Assembly (NCBI GenBank): GCA_964019335.1
Contig: OZ025693.1
Location: 1 to 64,000 of the forward strand
Direction: 5' to 3'
Length of the DNA: 64,000 bases
Source of the DNA: Diplonema japonicum
Taxonomy: Eukaryota; Euglenozoa; Diplonemea; Diplonemida; Diplonemidae
The notes under the pieces were generated by a model that did not search any database, had not been told where the DNA came from, and saw nothing but the letters and a program-made list of their open reading frames with translations. Positions 23,049 through 33,712 of this stretch are shown in pieces; position 1 is the stretch's first letter; each line of letters begins with the position of its first letter. The position numbers were made by a program, and so were the translations under genes.

Positions 23049-23210
23049 CTTTTGGTTCAAATGGGATCTGCGGTGGTGATGGCAAGGCAGCAGCGCATTA
23101 AAAAAAAAAGAAAACCTTTATCTATTCAAAGCTATCGAAAAAGAAAAAATGCTGCTTTTCCTCCCTCCCCCCACACCCTGCTCGGAAGAACGGGTTGGTG
23201 CATAAGTGTG

Positions 23211-24454
23211 CTACATGTCTTCTTCATCCTCTTCGTCTTCCTCTTCTTCTTCTTCCTCGTCCTCTTCATCCTCCTCATCCTCCTCTTCTTCATCGCCTTT
23301 GTCGGACATTTCCACTTCGTCGAAACCGTCTTTGGCGTGTTTCTGTGGTAAGTGCCTGCCATCCCCTTGCATACCAAAGAGAGCGTGATGATGGTGGCGA
23401 TGACAGTGCCAACTATGGACAGGGACAGGATCACGATGGCGGCAATGAGGCCTGTATTTCATTCATTCATTCATTCATTTTTTTTTTTTTTTTTAAATCT
23501 CAAAAAACCTGCGGAATCGTCGTCTTCCTTGTACGCCACGTAAACGTCGCCCTGGGGGACCTCGTTGTCACGTTGGTACTCTGCAGCGACCAAGGACAGC
23601 TCGATGAAGTCGGTGGCACGACCCTTCGACACAGCACTCGCGTAGTGCTTCTTCACAATGGGCCTCCCATTTGTGGGTTTTATAGGTCTGTTGTTGCCCT
23701 TCAGGCTGTCGATGACATTCTCAAGCGCTGTGAGAAGCATCTCGTCGATGAAACGGACATCCTTGGCTACCATCCACCTAACTGTCTCGTGGCAGGGTGG
23801 GGTCGTCAGGCTGCCTTCGTATTCATAAAAGGTCTCCTCGGTCAAGTCCAGCCACAGCCTGTCGTACTCACCTCTCCCGTTGTTTCTTCTGAAATCCGTG
23901 CCGTATGTTGAGTTCCATGTAATGTGTGCAATGTCCCCGTTGCGGGGGACTCGGGACGACTGTTCTATCACATGCCTTACGATTCCAAAACCGCTTGCTG
24001 TGCCCGACGCATCAAAGAGAATGGAGATTACTACCTTAGGATGCCGTGTGTTTGGTAAGTATTGGATGTCTGCCGGTTCAAATACGAATTGTGCTTCAAC
24101 TTGGAACACCTCGCCATCGATGCTGTGTTCGCTGCCGCTGTGCAGGATGAGTTCTGCCAGAAGCATGTTTTCAGGCAGACCGGTTGATGACAGTATTGCC
24201 CTTCGTGATCTTATGTCTAGTTTGATGAGGCTGTCCTGGTGGGAGAGCGGTAGGCTTCCCTGTGTCATGATTGGTACCCACAGTATTGCAATTCCGTCTT
24301 TGGCGGTTTTCACGTGTTGCGTTTTTATGTTGATTGGGGATTGTTTGTCTGCCTCGCACTCTAAGCTCACCTTGTACCATTCTTTAGGCCCGAAGCTTTG
24401 TAGGCCGTCGTATCCCCACTGTGCTAGCGCTGCTGTTGCTATTATAACATACAT
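23211..24454 (-). CDS. Membrane-anchored carbonic-anhydrase-related protein
   Basis: Alpha-carbonic-anhydrase fold, 384 aa. Exons 24454-23509, 23451-23375 and 23342-23211. Introns: 23452-23508 (57 nt, GTTTTTTGAG start, TACAG end, contains an ATTC repeat) and 23343-23374 (32 nt, GTATGCAAGG start). An N-terminal signal peptide MYVIIATAALAQ precedes W-G-Y-D-G, the QSPINI block and SLTTPPCHETVRWMV. The zinc site is lost: where active enzymes have FHFHWG and ELHLVH, this reads ELILHSGSEH and EAQFVFE, so at least two of three His ligands are missing. The middle exon encodes a transmembrane helix (LIAAIVILSLSIVGTVIATI) and the last a cytosolic tail that is almost all Glu/Asp. A surface or endomembrane non-catalytic role is inferred. 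Confidence 0.85.
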
Positions 24455-24486
<32 letters not shown>

Positions 24487-25172
24487 CTGAAGGAAGAAAA
24501 AGTTTGATGTGTATTTTTATTTTAACGAGTTCAAGCAAAAGGGTGGTTCGGAGCTGGCTGCGACAAGAGTCCCTAAAGCCAGAATGCCTCATACTCCGAG
24601 TGGGAGGCGCTGCCGAGGGAAATGGAAAAGAGGCGACCGTGGACAGCCCGTCGCAGGATATTAAAAACGACGTATTTTATCGGTAACTAGGGGGCCAAGA
24701 GTGACGTGTGAGAAGGGGGGAAAAAAAAAAAGGAAGAGGAAGATAAGGGGGTAGAAGAGTGAAGGGTAGTACGTCGGGGGGAAGGGGGGGGGGGCACGTG
24801 TTTTCGGTATTTACTAAATACAAACTGCATAGGGCAAAACAACACTCTCTCTCTTTTTTTTTTTTTTTTTTTTTTTCATTTCTTCGTTTCACATGTTTGC
24901 CTTGCTTTTTCTTTTCTTCTTGTTCTCTCTTTTTTTTTCTTCTTTTTTTTTTTCCCTTGGGAAAATGGGGAAAAAAAGAAGTCATGAAAAAAAAAAAAAA
25001 AAAGGAGCTGGAGGAGTGAAAGGAGGGAGGGGAGAGGGCTTTTTTTTTTTTTTTTTCTTCCTCTTTTTTCGCAAATAAAAATGAATAAAATATAACAATA
25101 AATGAAGTGAACAAAGAGAGTGGGGAAGGAGGGAGAAAAAAAAAAAGCAGACCATTTTGTAACTATTGGAGG

Positions 25173-25218
<46 letters not shown>

Positions 25219-25300
25219 CCATCCCAGTTGAAGACAGCCAACTACGAGGGAGGGAAGGGGAGGGTTTTCCATCCTCCCCGCTATTTCCTATATTTCTACC
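24455..25300. other. Homopolymer-rich spacer
   Basis: No gene seen. It contains a long A run immediately upstream of the carbonic-anhydrase-like start, a complex stretch at 24480-24690 with no sustained frame on the gene strand beyond a 5' untranslated length, and mixed A/T/G tracts up to the end of the pseudokinase gene. Confidence 0.6.
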
Positions 25301-27403
25301 TCAATTTTTCCTCTTTGCGGTCTCAGCATCTTCGATTTCCTTGAGAAACTGTGCGCGCCGCTTTTCCTCTTCCAGTTTCTGGTTTTTCATCCAAGGAGAT
25401 TCCCCTTCCGTACCCTCCAAGCGGATTTCACCCTTTGTGTCAGACCCCGTTCGATTTTTCTTGATTGCGTCACGAAGGGCAGCGACCTCCTTGGACTCCT
25501 TTCGTGTGGTGCTGGTATGTTTAGAATTGGTTGTGGGACTGCTGGTTGGTGCTTCCTCTTTTTCAATTTCCTGGAGGAACGCCTCACGCCGGCGCTGCTC
25601 TTCATCATGCTGTTGTTGCATCCATGATGATGATGATGACACCCGTGGGCTTTCCTTGGAGTATCTTTTTTTGTCAGCTGACTTCTTCAGCACTTCTTTC
25701 AGTTTGTCTTGCGCTTCGATCTCCTCTATGAACTGCTGCCTTCTCTTCTCTTCCTCTTTCCCTTGTTTCGTCAAAAAGTTTTCAAGTGATTCTGAATTCT
25801 CCGTCGAGGCTGCCCGCTCTGTTTTTCCTTCTTGTTTTGTTTGCTTCCTTACTGTGTTCAGTTTCTCCCTCGCCTCGTTTCGTTCAATTTCTTGAAGAAA
25901 CTCCTGCCGCCGTCTCTGCTCCTCATCCTGCTGCTGCACCGTCCAGTCCCCAGCTGCCTCCTCCCCTTCCAGGATGTCGCCCTCGTTTGTCGTGACCGAC
26001 GTTCTGTTCTTTTTCAATACGCTGCGCAGCTCCTCCACCTCCTTGCTCACTTTTGATGATTTGCGCTTCTCTTTCCCCGGTTTTGGTTTTTGATTATTTC
26101 TTTCTTGTTCTTCGATCTCTTTCAAGAATTCCAACCGCCTCCTCTCCTCCTCATCCGCCTGCCGCTGCAGCCACCCGTTGTCCAACGACGTCTCCTCCTG
26201 CGTCACCCGTGGCGCTGACTGTCTTCTTTGTTTCAAGAGATTCACCTGTTTAGCACGCTCCGCTTCCTGCGAGCTTGCTTCCTGCTGCATCGACATGATC
26301 CTCCTGCTGATGCGGTTAGGGGAGGCCGACCCGTGCGACGAAGTGGGGCTGGTCTCGCCTTTCTTCTCCCATTTGAACTTATTCCAAATCGTAATTACAT
26401 CGTTGACGGTGAACCTCTTCGCTGCCGGTGCGGGCTGCATGTTCAGCACCTGCAGAGGAGTACCTGCCGCTGACTCCACTGCACTTGTGAACAGCGTCAC
26501 CGCGGACCTTACGTTGGTCCCCACACCTGTGGTGAGCTCCTTCACTCTAGCCAAGCACAACCGCAAGGCATAGGTGTTGCACGCCCATCCTTCTTCCTCT
26601 GTTAAGTCAGAGGAAACGCTTCGTATACTGCTTCTGCTGCTCCCGTTTAAAGGTGTTGGAGCCTTTTCCCCAGCGCTGCACGCCCTGGTTTCCCCCATCT
26701 TGAGCAAGGTGATACCCTTTGCTTTTGTGAAGAGAACGTGGTCGGCGGTCAAGTTCCAGTTGCACAAGCTACTCTTTTCGAGTTCGTTAAAGGCGTTAAG
26801 CAAGGACTCGATCAGCAGCAGCAGCTCGTTGGAATCGTCGCAGCTGCTTAGCTTGGCGAGGGAGGTGCCACGCTCATGAGAGACTACAGTTGCTGGGATG
26901 CCGCCGAGGCATGTGACCTCGTACAACCTGCACACGAAAGAATGTCCTGTGAGGGCCAGCAGTGTGTTGATCTCGTTATAGTAATACTGAGGTGTGTAGC
27001 AGTGCAGGCGTACCAGCACCTGCTCAGGATCTTTCCCGTTGGTCTTTCGCGCTGCTCTGATGACAACAACCCTCCCCACATGCATACAGTCTCCCAGTTC
27101 GTAGGTGACGTTGTTGGTTGTGATGCTAGAAGCCACGGGGCTCTCAGTTCCTTTTCCAGCAAACTTCCAGTCATCGCCTTCTTTCTGCACCCCTGCAGCT
27201 CGCAGCAGCCCCATGCCATCGTTGCCCCCTTTGATAGATCCCTTGCACACCTTGCTCGCCACATTCCTCTTCCCATCCTTCACGTGATTGCAGACTACTC
27301 GTAAGGCATAGAACAGTGGCGAGTCAGGGTCCACAAGACTGCTGACCTCCTTTGACCCGGCCACGGTGGGGGGGACTCTTCGCCATTCATCCCCGGCCTT
27401 CAT
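25301..27403 (-). CDS. Pseudokinase with five coiled-coil repeats
   Basis: 700 aa from ATG 27403, which follows a CACACAG acceptor-like site; the frame is open further upstream only from a TTG. Residues about 85-300 follow a protein-kinase outline but lack catalysis: the lysine strand reads VLVRLHC, the catalytic loop NWNLTADHVLF has no HRD or Asn pattern, and DFG is replaced near KMGETRAC. The C-terminal half (about 405-700) holds five repeats of about 60 residues, each with a core such as DEEQRRRQEFLQEIE, preceded by an aromatic and Q/K residues and separated by linkers that often contain LKKNR. These should form charged coiled coils. A scaffold role is plausible; the family is not recognised. 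The upstream caspase-like gene ends 80 bases away. Confidence 0.8.
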   Translation of the reverse strand: MKAGDEWRRVPPTVAGSKEVSSLVDPDSPLFYALRVVCNHVKDGKRNVASKVCKGSIKGGNDGMGLLRAAGVQKEGDDWKFAGKGTESPVASSITTNNVTYELGDCMHVGRVVVIRAARKTNGKDPEQVLVRLHCYTPQYYYNEINTLLALTGHSFVCRLYEVTCLGGIPATVVSHERGTSLAKLSSCDDSNELLLLIESLLNAFNELEKSSLCNWNLTADHVLFTKAKGITLLKMGETRACSAGEKAPTPLNGSSRSSIRSVSSDLTEEEGWACNTYALRLCLARVKELTTGVGTNVRSAVTLFTSAVESAAGTPLQVLNMQPAPAAKRFTVNDVITIWNKFKWEKKGETSPTSSHGSASPNRISRRIMSMQQEASSQEAERAKQVNLLKQRRQSAPRVTQEETSLDNGWLQRQADEEERRRLEFLKEIEEQERNNQKPKPGKEKRKSSKVSKEVEELRSVLKKNRTSVTTNEGDILEGEEAAGDWTVQQQDEEQRRRQEFLQEIERNEAREKLNTVRKQTKQEGKTERAASTENSESLENFLTKQGKEEEKRRQQFIEEIEAQDKLKEVLKKSADKKRYSKESPRVSSSSSWMQQQHDEEQRRREAFLQEIEKEEAPTSSPTTNSKHTSTTRKESKEVAALRDAIKKNRTGSDTKGEIRLEGTEGESPWMKNQKLEEEKRRAQFLKEIEDAETAKRKN

Positions 27404-27483
27404 CTTCCTGTGTGCAGCGGTAATGAAGTGCTGGGACGACCAAGAAAAGCAAAGAAGCACAGAAGTGCTCAAAACCCCGGAGG

Positions 27484-30400
27484 TTAGGATATTGAAAGAC
27501 CGAGGTCGTGTTTGTAACTACTAGAATTGAGGGTCTTCACGTGCTTTTGCAATGCAGTGAGGGCTCTGGAGGATTGGGACCGCTTGGATTGCTGAAATAG
27601 CTGAACTGCAGCGGCTTTCTTCTGCATAACAAAAAGGGGCTCGGTGGAGAAGGTCACGACAGGCCAGGCTGGCTTGTGGGGGGGCTTCTGGCACACTGGG
27701 AGCACGGTGCGTGCTTCGTTGCGGAGGGCGAGGAAACCAGCGAAGGCCTTTCGCTCTACTTGGAATCTAGCCCAAACCTGCTTCACAAGCAACTTGTTCA
27801 GCTGTACGACACCACGCCAAGCCTGGTCCTCCCTGCGCTGCACTTGTATGCGGCCACCTGCTTGCTGGACTTCAAAGAACTCAGCTGTTTCCTGTAATAG
27901 TTGATTGAAACGGGGAAACATTGCATACTTGCACAATGACTTTGTTACGGGAGAACTCTTCCAAGTATCTCCAGTCCCTCTTGATCTCATTGCATATCCT
28001 GCGCAGCGTGTCGCTTTGGAGCCATAGGATTTCTTGTCTCTGCACGTACTCCATCGCCATAGCAGCTGTGTGGGCCATGGCTGCTTGGCTGTCACACAGC
28101 GCCATGTGTGCCTTTTCGTAACTGCCAAGGATCACAGCTTTTCCTTTGTAGTATTCTGCCATCAGGCTCGTCATCTGGCCATACGCATTTCGGGCTCGCT
28201 TCCCAATCCATATCTTCTGGATGGCCATGGCTGCACAGTGCCCGGGGCCGTCCTCCACCACTTGCACAACTTCTATCCGGCAAGCATGATGGAACTGGCC
28301 TGTCCTTCGATACTTTTCGAATTTCCCCATCGAGTACTCATTCCCTTTTATGAGCAGCAGCACTTCCGCCTCTGATGGATAGGTGCACCGTATCACTTTG
28401 CTGTGCGCGCGTACCCCGGGATGCGATGACAGTAATTGCTTCCAGTTCTTCAAAAGGCTTGTCTTGCTGTACCCTGTGCCGAGGATGCTGTAGAACATCG
28501 GCTTGCGCTGTGCTTCAAGCTTCGTTTTTTTGAAGTCTTGGGCAGTCATCAAGCACTTCCCGCCAGACAGGTCCACCCCCACCACTGCAATCTCGCCAAC
28601 GGCGTTGGAGCTGGCCATGATGCCGCATGAGTTGCGGAGCCTGCGCATCATCAACAATGCCACAGTGTTTATAAATATGCCCCCGTTGGCGAAGCCCTTC
28701 CCGCGCAGCATGCGGAGCATATAGTGGACCAGTACTCCACCGGCTCCCCTTACATATGAACCGAACAGACTCCCGCCTACTTGCTCGGTGCCGCCAAAGT
28801 ACACGAACCCTGACCCGCTGCCCTTCACAGGCAGGGCATCCACGATCCAGACGGGTCTGTACCCGCTCCCTGCCTGCATTGCTCCTAGCCGTACATTCTT
28901 GCTCTTGGCGGTATCTTCAAAACACACGTAATGATCTTGCTCCCCTTTAGACCACCCCCTTGTCTGCAGTACCACTAGAACTGTCCATTCCGACTCGCAC
29001 CGTGCCCTGCTCACCCGCACGGCCTCCGCAACGTTTGCTTGTGTAGGTGTGCCCCATGTTGTTGTGTTCGATGACACCAACACATCGCATGAGTACCCCA
29101 ATCCCTCGAACACCGTGAGAAGCTTCGTAGCGTCGTCCTCGCAGTGCTCAATGGGAAGGAGGCCCTCGTCATTAAAGTGCTCGACGCATATGATAACAAC
29201 GTGCAGCTTGTTCTGCTGTTTCTCTTGCAGGTACTTAATGTAGGCACTGCTGCCCGCCAGTGGGCACGACAAGGGCACATCCAGCATAGCCTTGACCCTC
29301 TGCTCCACTGGGTCCAGATCTGGTTCCACAGCCTCTGTTTGTTCGCCAAACATACTGTACATGCTTCGTGTTTTTAGATGCCTTTCACCCAGTCTTTCGT
29401 CATCGTGGAAATCTTCATTCCCGCTTATGCCATTCAGTCTTTCGGTAGTATGGCTGATGCTACTTCTGTTGCTTTGCTGACTCTTCTTTCTCTTGCTTTT
29501 GGGACTCTTAGGGGACTTGGGGGATTTGGGGCTTTTGGGGATCTTGAGGTTCTTGGGAGTAATCACCGATGTTGGCGTCTCACAGTACTCCCTCAGCGTG
29601 TCTTGCGTCAAGATGCTTATCACAGACACTGATTTCGCTTTCTTTTTGTGCCTTTTCTTGTCCTTCTTCTTGCCCGACTTCTTCAGTTTGGTCACATCAA
29701 CTGCGTCTTGTGATGAGGGCAACGCCACAGACACTGCTGAGGATAGCCTGGACCGTGCCGCTGATAGTTCCGAAGAGATGGGCTGGTACACCTCAAGGGC
29801 ACCAAGGTCAAAGATATCTGTCCTCTCCAACTCCTCCGTGTAGTGCGATTCACAATCTTCGTACACTGGTTCTTCTTCCACCGCTTGCTTTTGTTCAGTA
29901 GGAACAGACACGTCTGGTGTACGAAGGTCAGGCAAAGGCAAAACGCGGCTTGCAGGCGGGAGGGGTCTAGGTGATGGCATGGGAACTTGCTTGCGTACAT
30001 CGTGTGTTGCGTCAACGTCAAGTGCAGCGAGGGTCTCAACCGGCTTGGGGCATACAGGAGCGACACGGGTTTTCTTCGCCTGTGCTTCCCGTGGACCTTT
30101 ATGCGAGCTTTGAATAACGGGTATTGCGACAGGTCTTTTGCTCTTATGTGGTTTCGGCTTGTTTTTAGCCTTTTCTTCGATCTGCGGGATGCTCGGTTTC
30201 TCTTTGACTTCGGGTGCACATGGCATAAGGCTAGGAAGCTCGATCTGCTCCTCATACCTTGGCGTCCATGCACTGGGTGCATCGACATGATCGGGTAGCC
30301 TGGTGACTGCGCTGGCAACGAGAATCGAGCAGCAGCTGGCGAAGATTCCAACTGTTGCGTAGCTTGTGATCCATAGCATGGACTGGTGTGTGATACCTGC

Positions 30401-31078
30401 GTTGAGCAGCGTGGACGAACCACGCAAAGGAATATTGGAGCCCATAGTGTACAAGAGTTGCTGCTCAACCTTAATGTGTGTGAAGCGTGCTGCCTGCTGC
30501 ATCAAAAGCTGCACTCTGTGCACTTCCGGATGCACATCCCTGAGCGACAGCACGTAGCCCTTCCCGTAGCCGTGCACGATTATCCGCATCACGTTGCTCT
30601 TCACAGCAGGAAGAGCCCCGTCCTCCGCCTCTTTCTCGGCGGGGGGCTCCTGCCTCACCTTCTTGCATGGGGGTATAACCTGTGCTGCAGCCAACGGTTT
30701 CCCCAGCGACCTGAGGCATGCAATCGGGAATGCCAGGCACTGTTGGTGGTCACGCTTTTTCTGTACCTCAAAGTACCCTAAGTACGTCGCGACTGTGCTT
30801 TCCACAGTACCCATCAGGTCCAGCATTGTAGCGTGCCGTACATCACACATCACCTGCTCCACTTCCTTCTCAGGTACTTCCTTCGACTCTTTCCATCTTA
30901 CCATCGCCTCAAGGCCTTCTTCCCTCTGCGCGCACAACGGCTTCGTGCTGTACCCTGCGACACGGGGCACACGCAAGCATATCTTACTATCAGCAGGCAC
31001 ATACTGCTTGCCTGTCTGGAGCATGGCGGAAAAGGCATTTGTTTCGCGCATGAAGCCCCGCCGCGGTTCCAGATGCAT
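27484..31078 (-). CDS. Ubiquitin-like / pseudocaspase / IQ protein
   Basis: Large protein, 1185 aa, exons 31078-27929 and 27891-27484; the 37-nt intron starts GTATGCAATG and ends TTACAG, joining VIVQ to ETAEFF. Domains by eye: a ubiquitin-like fold at about residues 170-240 (VEQQLLYTMGSNIPLRG, LLNAGI), then a hydrophobic segment at about 240-262. A long basic disordered region includes four tandem KSP units near 510. A C14 caspase-like fold spans about 620-800 (HVVIICVEHFND, DDATKLLTVFEGLGY). At about 950 there is an IQ calmodulin-binding motif (AIQKIWIGKRARNAYG). The caspase His position reads VLQTRGW instead of SGHG, and the Cys position reads IVDALPVKG instead of DACxG, so both catalytic residues are gone. 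The extreme 5' end may lack an upstream exon. Confidence 0.8.
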
Positions 31079-31143
31079 ATATGCTTGTGTAACCTGTGTG
31101 GCTTCATGAGGAGCAGACGCAGATGTTGTGGACTCTATTACAT

Positions 31144-32275
31144 CTAGTTTATATTTATTATTCGCTGTTGCTCTGTAGGCTTGGGCACCACGTGCGCGGC
31201 GATGGTGTCGAGGGTCGCCTGCAGCGAGGTGACGGAGGCCTGCAGCTGGCTGACGTCGTACTGCAGGGAGGCGTGGGCACGACGTACCTCCGACTGGACG
31301 AGGGCTTGGAGGATGGAGGTTTCTGTCTCAAGAAGCTGTGGGAGATCGGAAGGAGTTGTGCTAACAGTGGAGGAAGTAGCCTCGTAGCCGGGGAGGGACC
31401 TCAATATGGTCATTATGGCTCTCCTGTCGGAGAGGGAAAGTACTTTCAGCTCATTTTGCAGGTCAGCAGATGTGAGCGTAAGCAAAGTAGGCCCGTCGAC
31501 CTCATTCCTCACAAAGGCGGCCGCGTGTTTTGCCATCCCATTCTGGACCAGCCACTTCTGAACCTTGTCAACAGACCATCTCGTCACGTCCAGACCATCG
31601 CCCCCGACACTGCTTGCGGTGCTGGTGTTCAACGACCTTATTCCAGCTGCTGTCGCAGCCTTCCGGGTCACAGGCCGCTCATCCCTTGCAACTGAAGACT
31701 CGAACACAGACTTGTGCTCTTCCCTCGCCGTAGCCGGTTTGTATTCATCCCTTGAAGAGAGCGGCCTGTGGTCCTCGCGGGCTGGCTTGTGCTCCTCTCG
31801 CAGCACGGACTTGTGTTCCTCCCTCAAGCTAGACACTGACCTGTATTCATCCCTTGTGTGGGATGTCAGCCTGTGATCCTGCAGAAGCCTCCCATAGTCC
31901 TCTCGTAGCGCCGGTTTTTGCTCTTCTCTAGCTGAAGGCTGTCTGTGTTCAACTTGTCTGTGGTCCTCTCGCAGCACTGACTTGTGCTCATCTCGTGCAG
32001 AGACGTTGATCTATGGATTGTATTGTAGCGTAGTGGTGCCATACCAGGTTTTCTCTTTCCCGTTCTCTTTCCCTTTCCCTCTCTCTGCCGTATCCGCCTC
32101 GAGGTGTAATCCCGTCTACGGCACTGCTGACGCTGATGCCACTGCTGTAATTCCTCCTCGTGGAACCAAGGCCGCTGATCTGCTCCCGAGAACGTTGCAG
32201 CACGCGCTCCCGTTCCTTCTCACGCTCTCTGTCCCGCTCCCGCTCCCGCTCCCTTTCCCGTTCTATCCTGTGCAT
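31144..32275 (-). CDS. SAM-domain protein with Arg/Glu repeats
   Basis: 365 aa from exons 32275-32045 and 32010-31144; the 34-nt intron starts GTATGGCACC and ends TCCATAG. The N-terminus is a long alternating R-E tract. After the splice, residues about 77-190 carry irregular repeats of the REEHK / REDHR / RDEYK type spaced 10-20 residues apart. A SAM domain follows at about 220-282 (WSVDKVQKWLVQNGM, HAAAFVRNEVDGPTLL), then a C-terminal coiled coil. SAM domains usually oligomerise or bind RNA or protein partners. The gene ends only 65 bases before the caspase-like start. Its specific function is unknown. Confidence 0.85.
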
Positions 32276-32374
32276 CGTCCTTAAGTTCTAACCTGTAAGT
32301 AAACATACACACCCTCTTTGCAATAAAAGAAGAAACGAAAAAACGGAGGAAAAAAAAGAGACACGAGCACATGT

Positions 32375-33712
32375 CTATTTAAGCAGCCTGGCGATTCTTG
32401 AAGCGAGCTTTGGGCTCGTGAATATTTTGCGCACGCTGAGAAGCTCCCGCCGGGAGAAGGCGTTCAAAGCACTGGTGGTCGAGAGGGCTTTGGCGATCTT
32501 CCCAATCATGGAGGTGTTCTTCTGTTTGTAAGCCTCGACAGCGAGGCCTGAAAGGGTCTTCCCATCGTATTTTGAAAGGGGAACCTTGAGTGCAAATGAA
32601 GTGTTATACGACACCTTCATAGCTGCCATAGCGGTGAAGGCAAGGAGGCGCGGGGGGAGGGGGTCGGTTTTGTTCCTGTGGTAAAGATGAGAATCGATTA
32701 GTTTAACGGAAGGGTACCGCCCGGCAACGCCGTACGACCAGATGATGTTGCAGAGCTGCTTGTCAGTGGCGGCACTTAAAATGCTCTCACACGGCGCCAC
32801 CCCAAAGACAGACTCATGATAAACCCCAACACACGCGAAACCCCATACAATGTTTGCATAGTCCAAAGGCTTATCCATATACATTCTTGCAAAATATGCA
32901 ACATGATTATAAAACCCAGGGGCTCTGATACGCGCGTTGCCAAGCGCCCACATCAGAATCGGAAGATGCACGTCGGGGTTGCACTCAACAGCAAGCTGTT
33001 CCATCAGCATGGTCCACACCTGGTGATCCTGTGCTGTCTTGACCTTACTATAAGCCCATGAAATGAGTGCGATGTCTTTAAAGGTGCATCCTTGTAGACC
33101 AGTTCGCAGTAATGAGTTGTTGAAGTTATTTCCGACGAAGTTGGCGGACAGCTTCACGCTGCAGTGTATCAGCGATGCTAGCTCACGGCCGGAATGGGAT
33201 GCTCGGAGGGGTTCCTGCAGCAATGATGCACCACGTTCCCGCAAACGGTGTTTTGAGTATGTCTCGAGCAACCGTGTTACATCACTCGACGAGAAGGATC
33301 TAACCTTCGGAAGGGTTAATGACGGTGCGATGCAATGCGGAGGCTCGCGAAGCTTCAACAATGAATCAAGGACACTGACACGATCGGGGTGTGAAAGCGT
33401 CATACCAGGTATTCTGGATGTTGCAAAGAGAATCAGTCTTTTCGTGTCCTCGTTTTTAGCTTCGTTTCTGTATTTCACGGCCAAGCTGAGGCTTATGCTT
33501 AGGTCGTAAGGCGACAGGCTGCCCGAGGATTCGTATCTCCTTGCTGCTGTGAAAGCATCGGGGATGCTGTTGACGGACCCCCATTTCGCTTCTCTTTTCT
33601 TCCTCTCCACGATATTTTTTGTCCTCGTCTCCTCTGTGCTGTGTTGATGTGCCTTAAGCACCTCGTCCACTATTCTCCTAGCAACGTCGCTGGGGGTGAA
33701 CGTGCTCGGCAT
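32375..33712 (-). CDS. Helical-repeat protein, probable organellar RNA factor
   Basis: 445 aa in one exon. From about residue 215 to 345 it carries short helical repeats with W-A/W-G/W-S signatures: IALISWAYSKVKTA, LPILMWALGNARI, ANIVWGFACVGVY and CNIIWSYGVAGRY. This pattern is typical of heptatricopeptide (HPR), OPR or FASTK/RAP-type proteins that bind mitochondrial or plastid RNA. I see no RAP domain at the C-terminus. The N-terminus is basic and Ser/Thr-rich but not a textbook transit peptide. It lies 99 bases upstream of the SAM-domain gene. The class is fairly clear; the RNA target and organelle are inference. Confidence 0.7.
   Translation of the reverse strand: MPSTFTPSDVARRIVDEVLKAHQHSTEETRTKNIVERKKREAKWGSVNSIPDAFTAARRYESSGSLSPYDLSISLSLAVKYRNEAKNEDTKRLILFATSRIPGMTLSHPDRVSVLDSLLKLREPPHCIAPSLTLPKVRSFSSSDVTRLLETYSKHRLRERGASLLQEPLRASHSGRELASLIHCSVKLSANFVGNNFNNSLLRTGLQGCTFKDIALISWAYSKVKTAQDHQVWTMLMEQLAVECNPDVHLPILMWALGNARIRAPGFYNHVAYFARMYMDKPLDYANIVWGFACVGVYHESVFGVAPCESILSAATDKQLCNIIWSYGVAGRYPSVKLIDSHLYHRNKTDPLPPRLLAFTAMAAMKVSYNTSFALKVPLSKYDGKTLSGLAVEAYKQKNTSMIGKIAKALSTTSALNAFSRRELLSVRKIFTSPKLASRIARLLK

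Noticed and set aside
23206-23388. Poly-serine plus-strand frame
   Set aside because: Antisense of the Glu/Asp-rich tail of the carbonic-anhydrase-like protein.
30290-30350. Hydrophobic segment of the caspase-like protein as a hidden intron
   Set aside because: The frame is continuous, codon use is normal and there is no GTATG-type start with an AG at suitable spacing.
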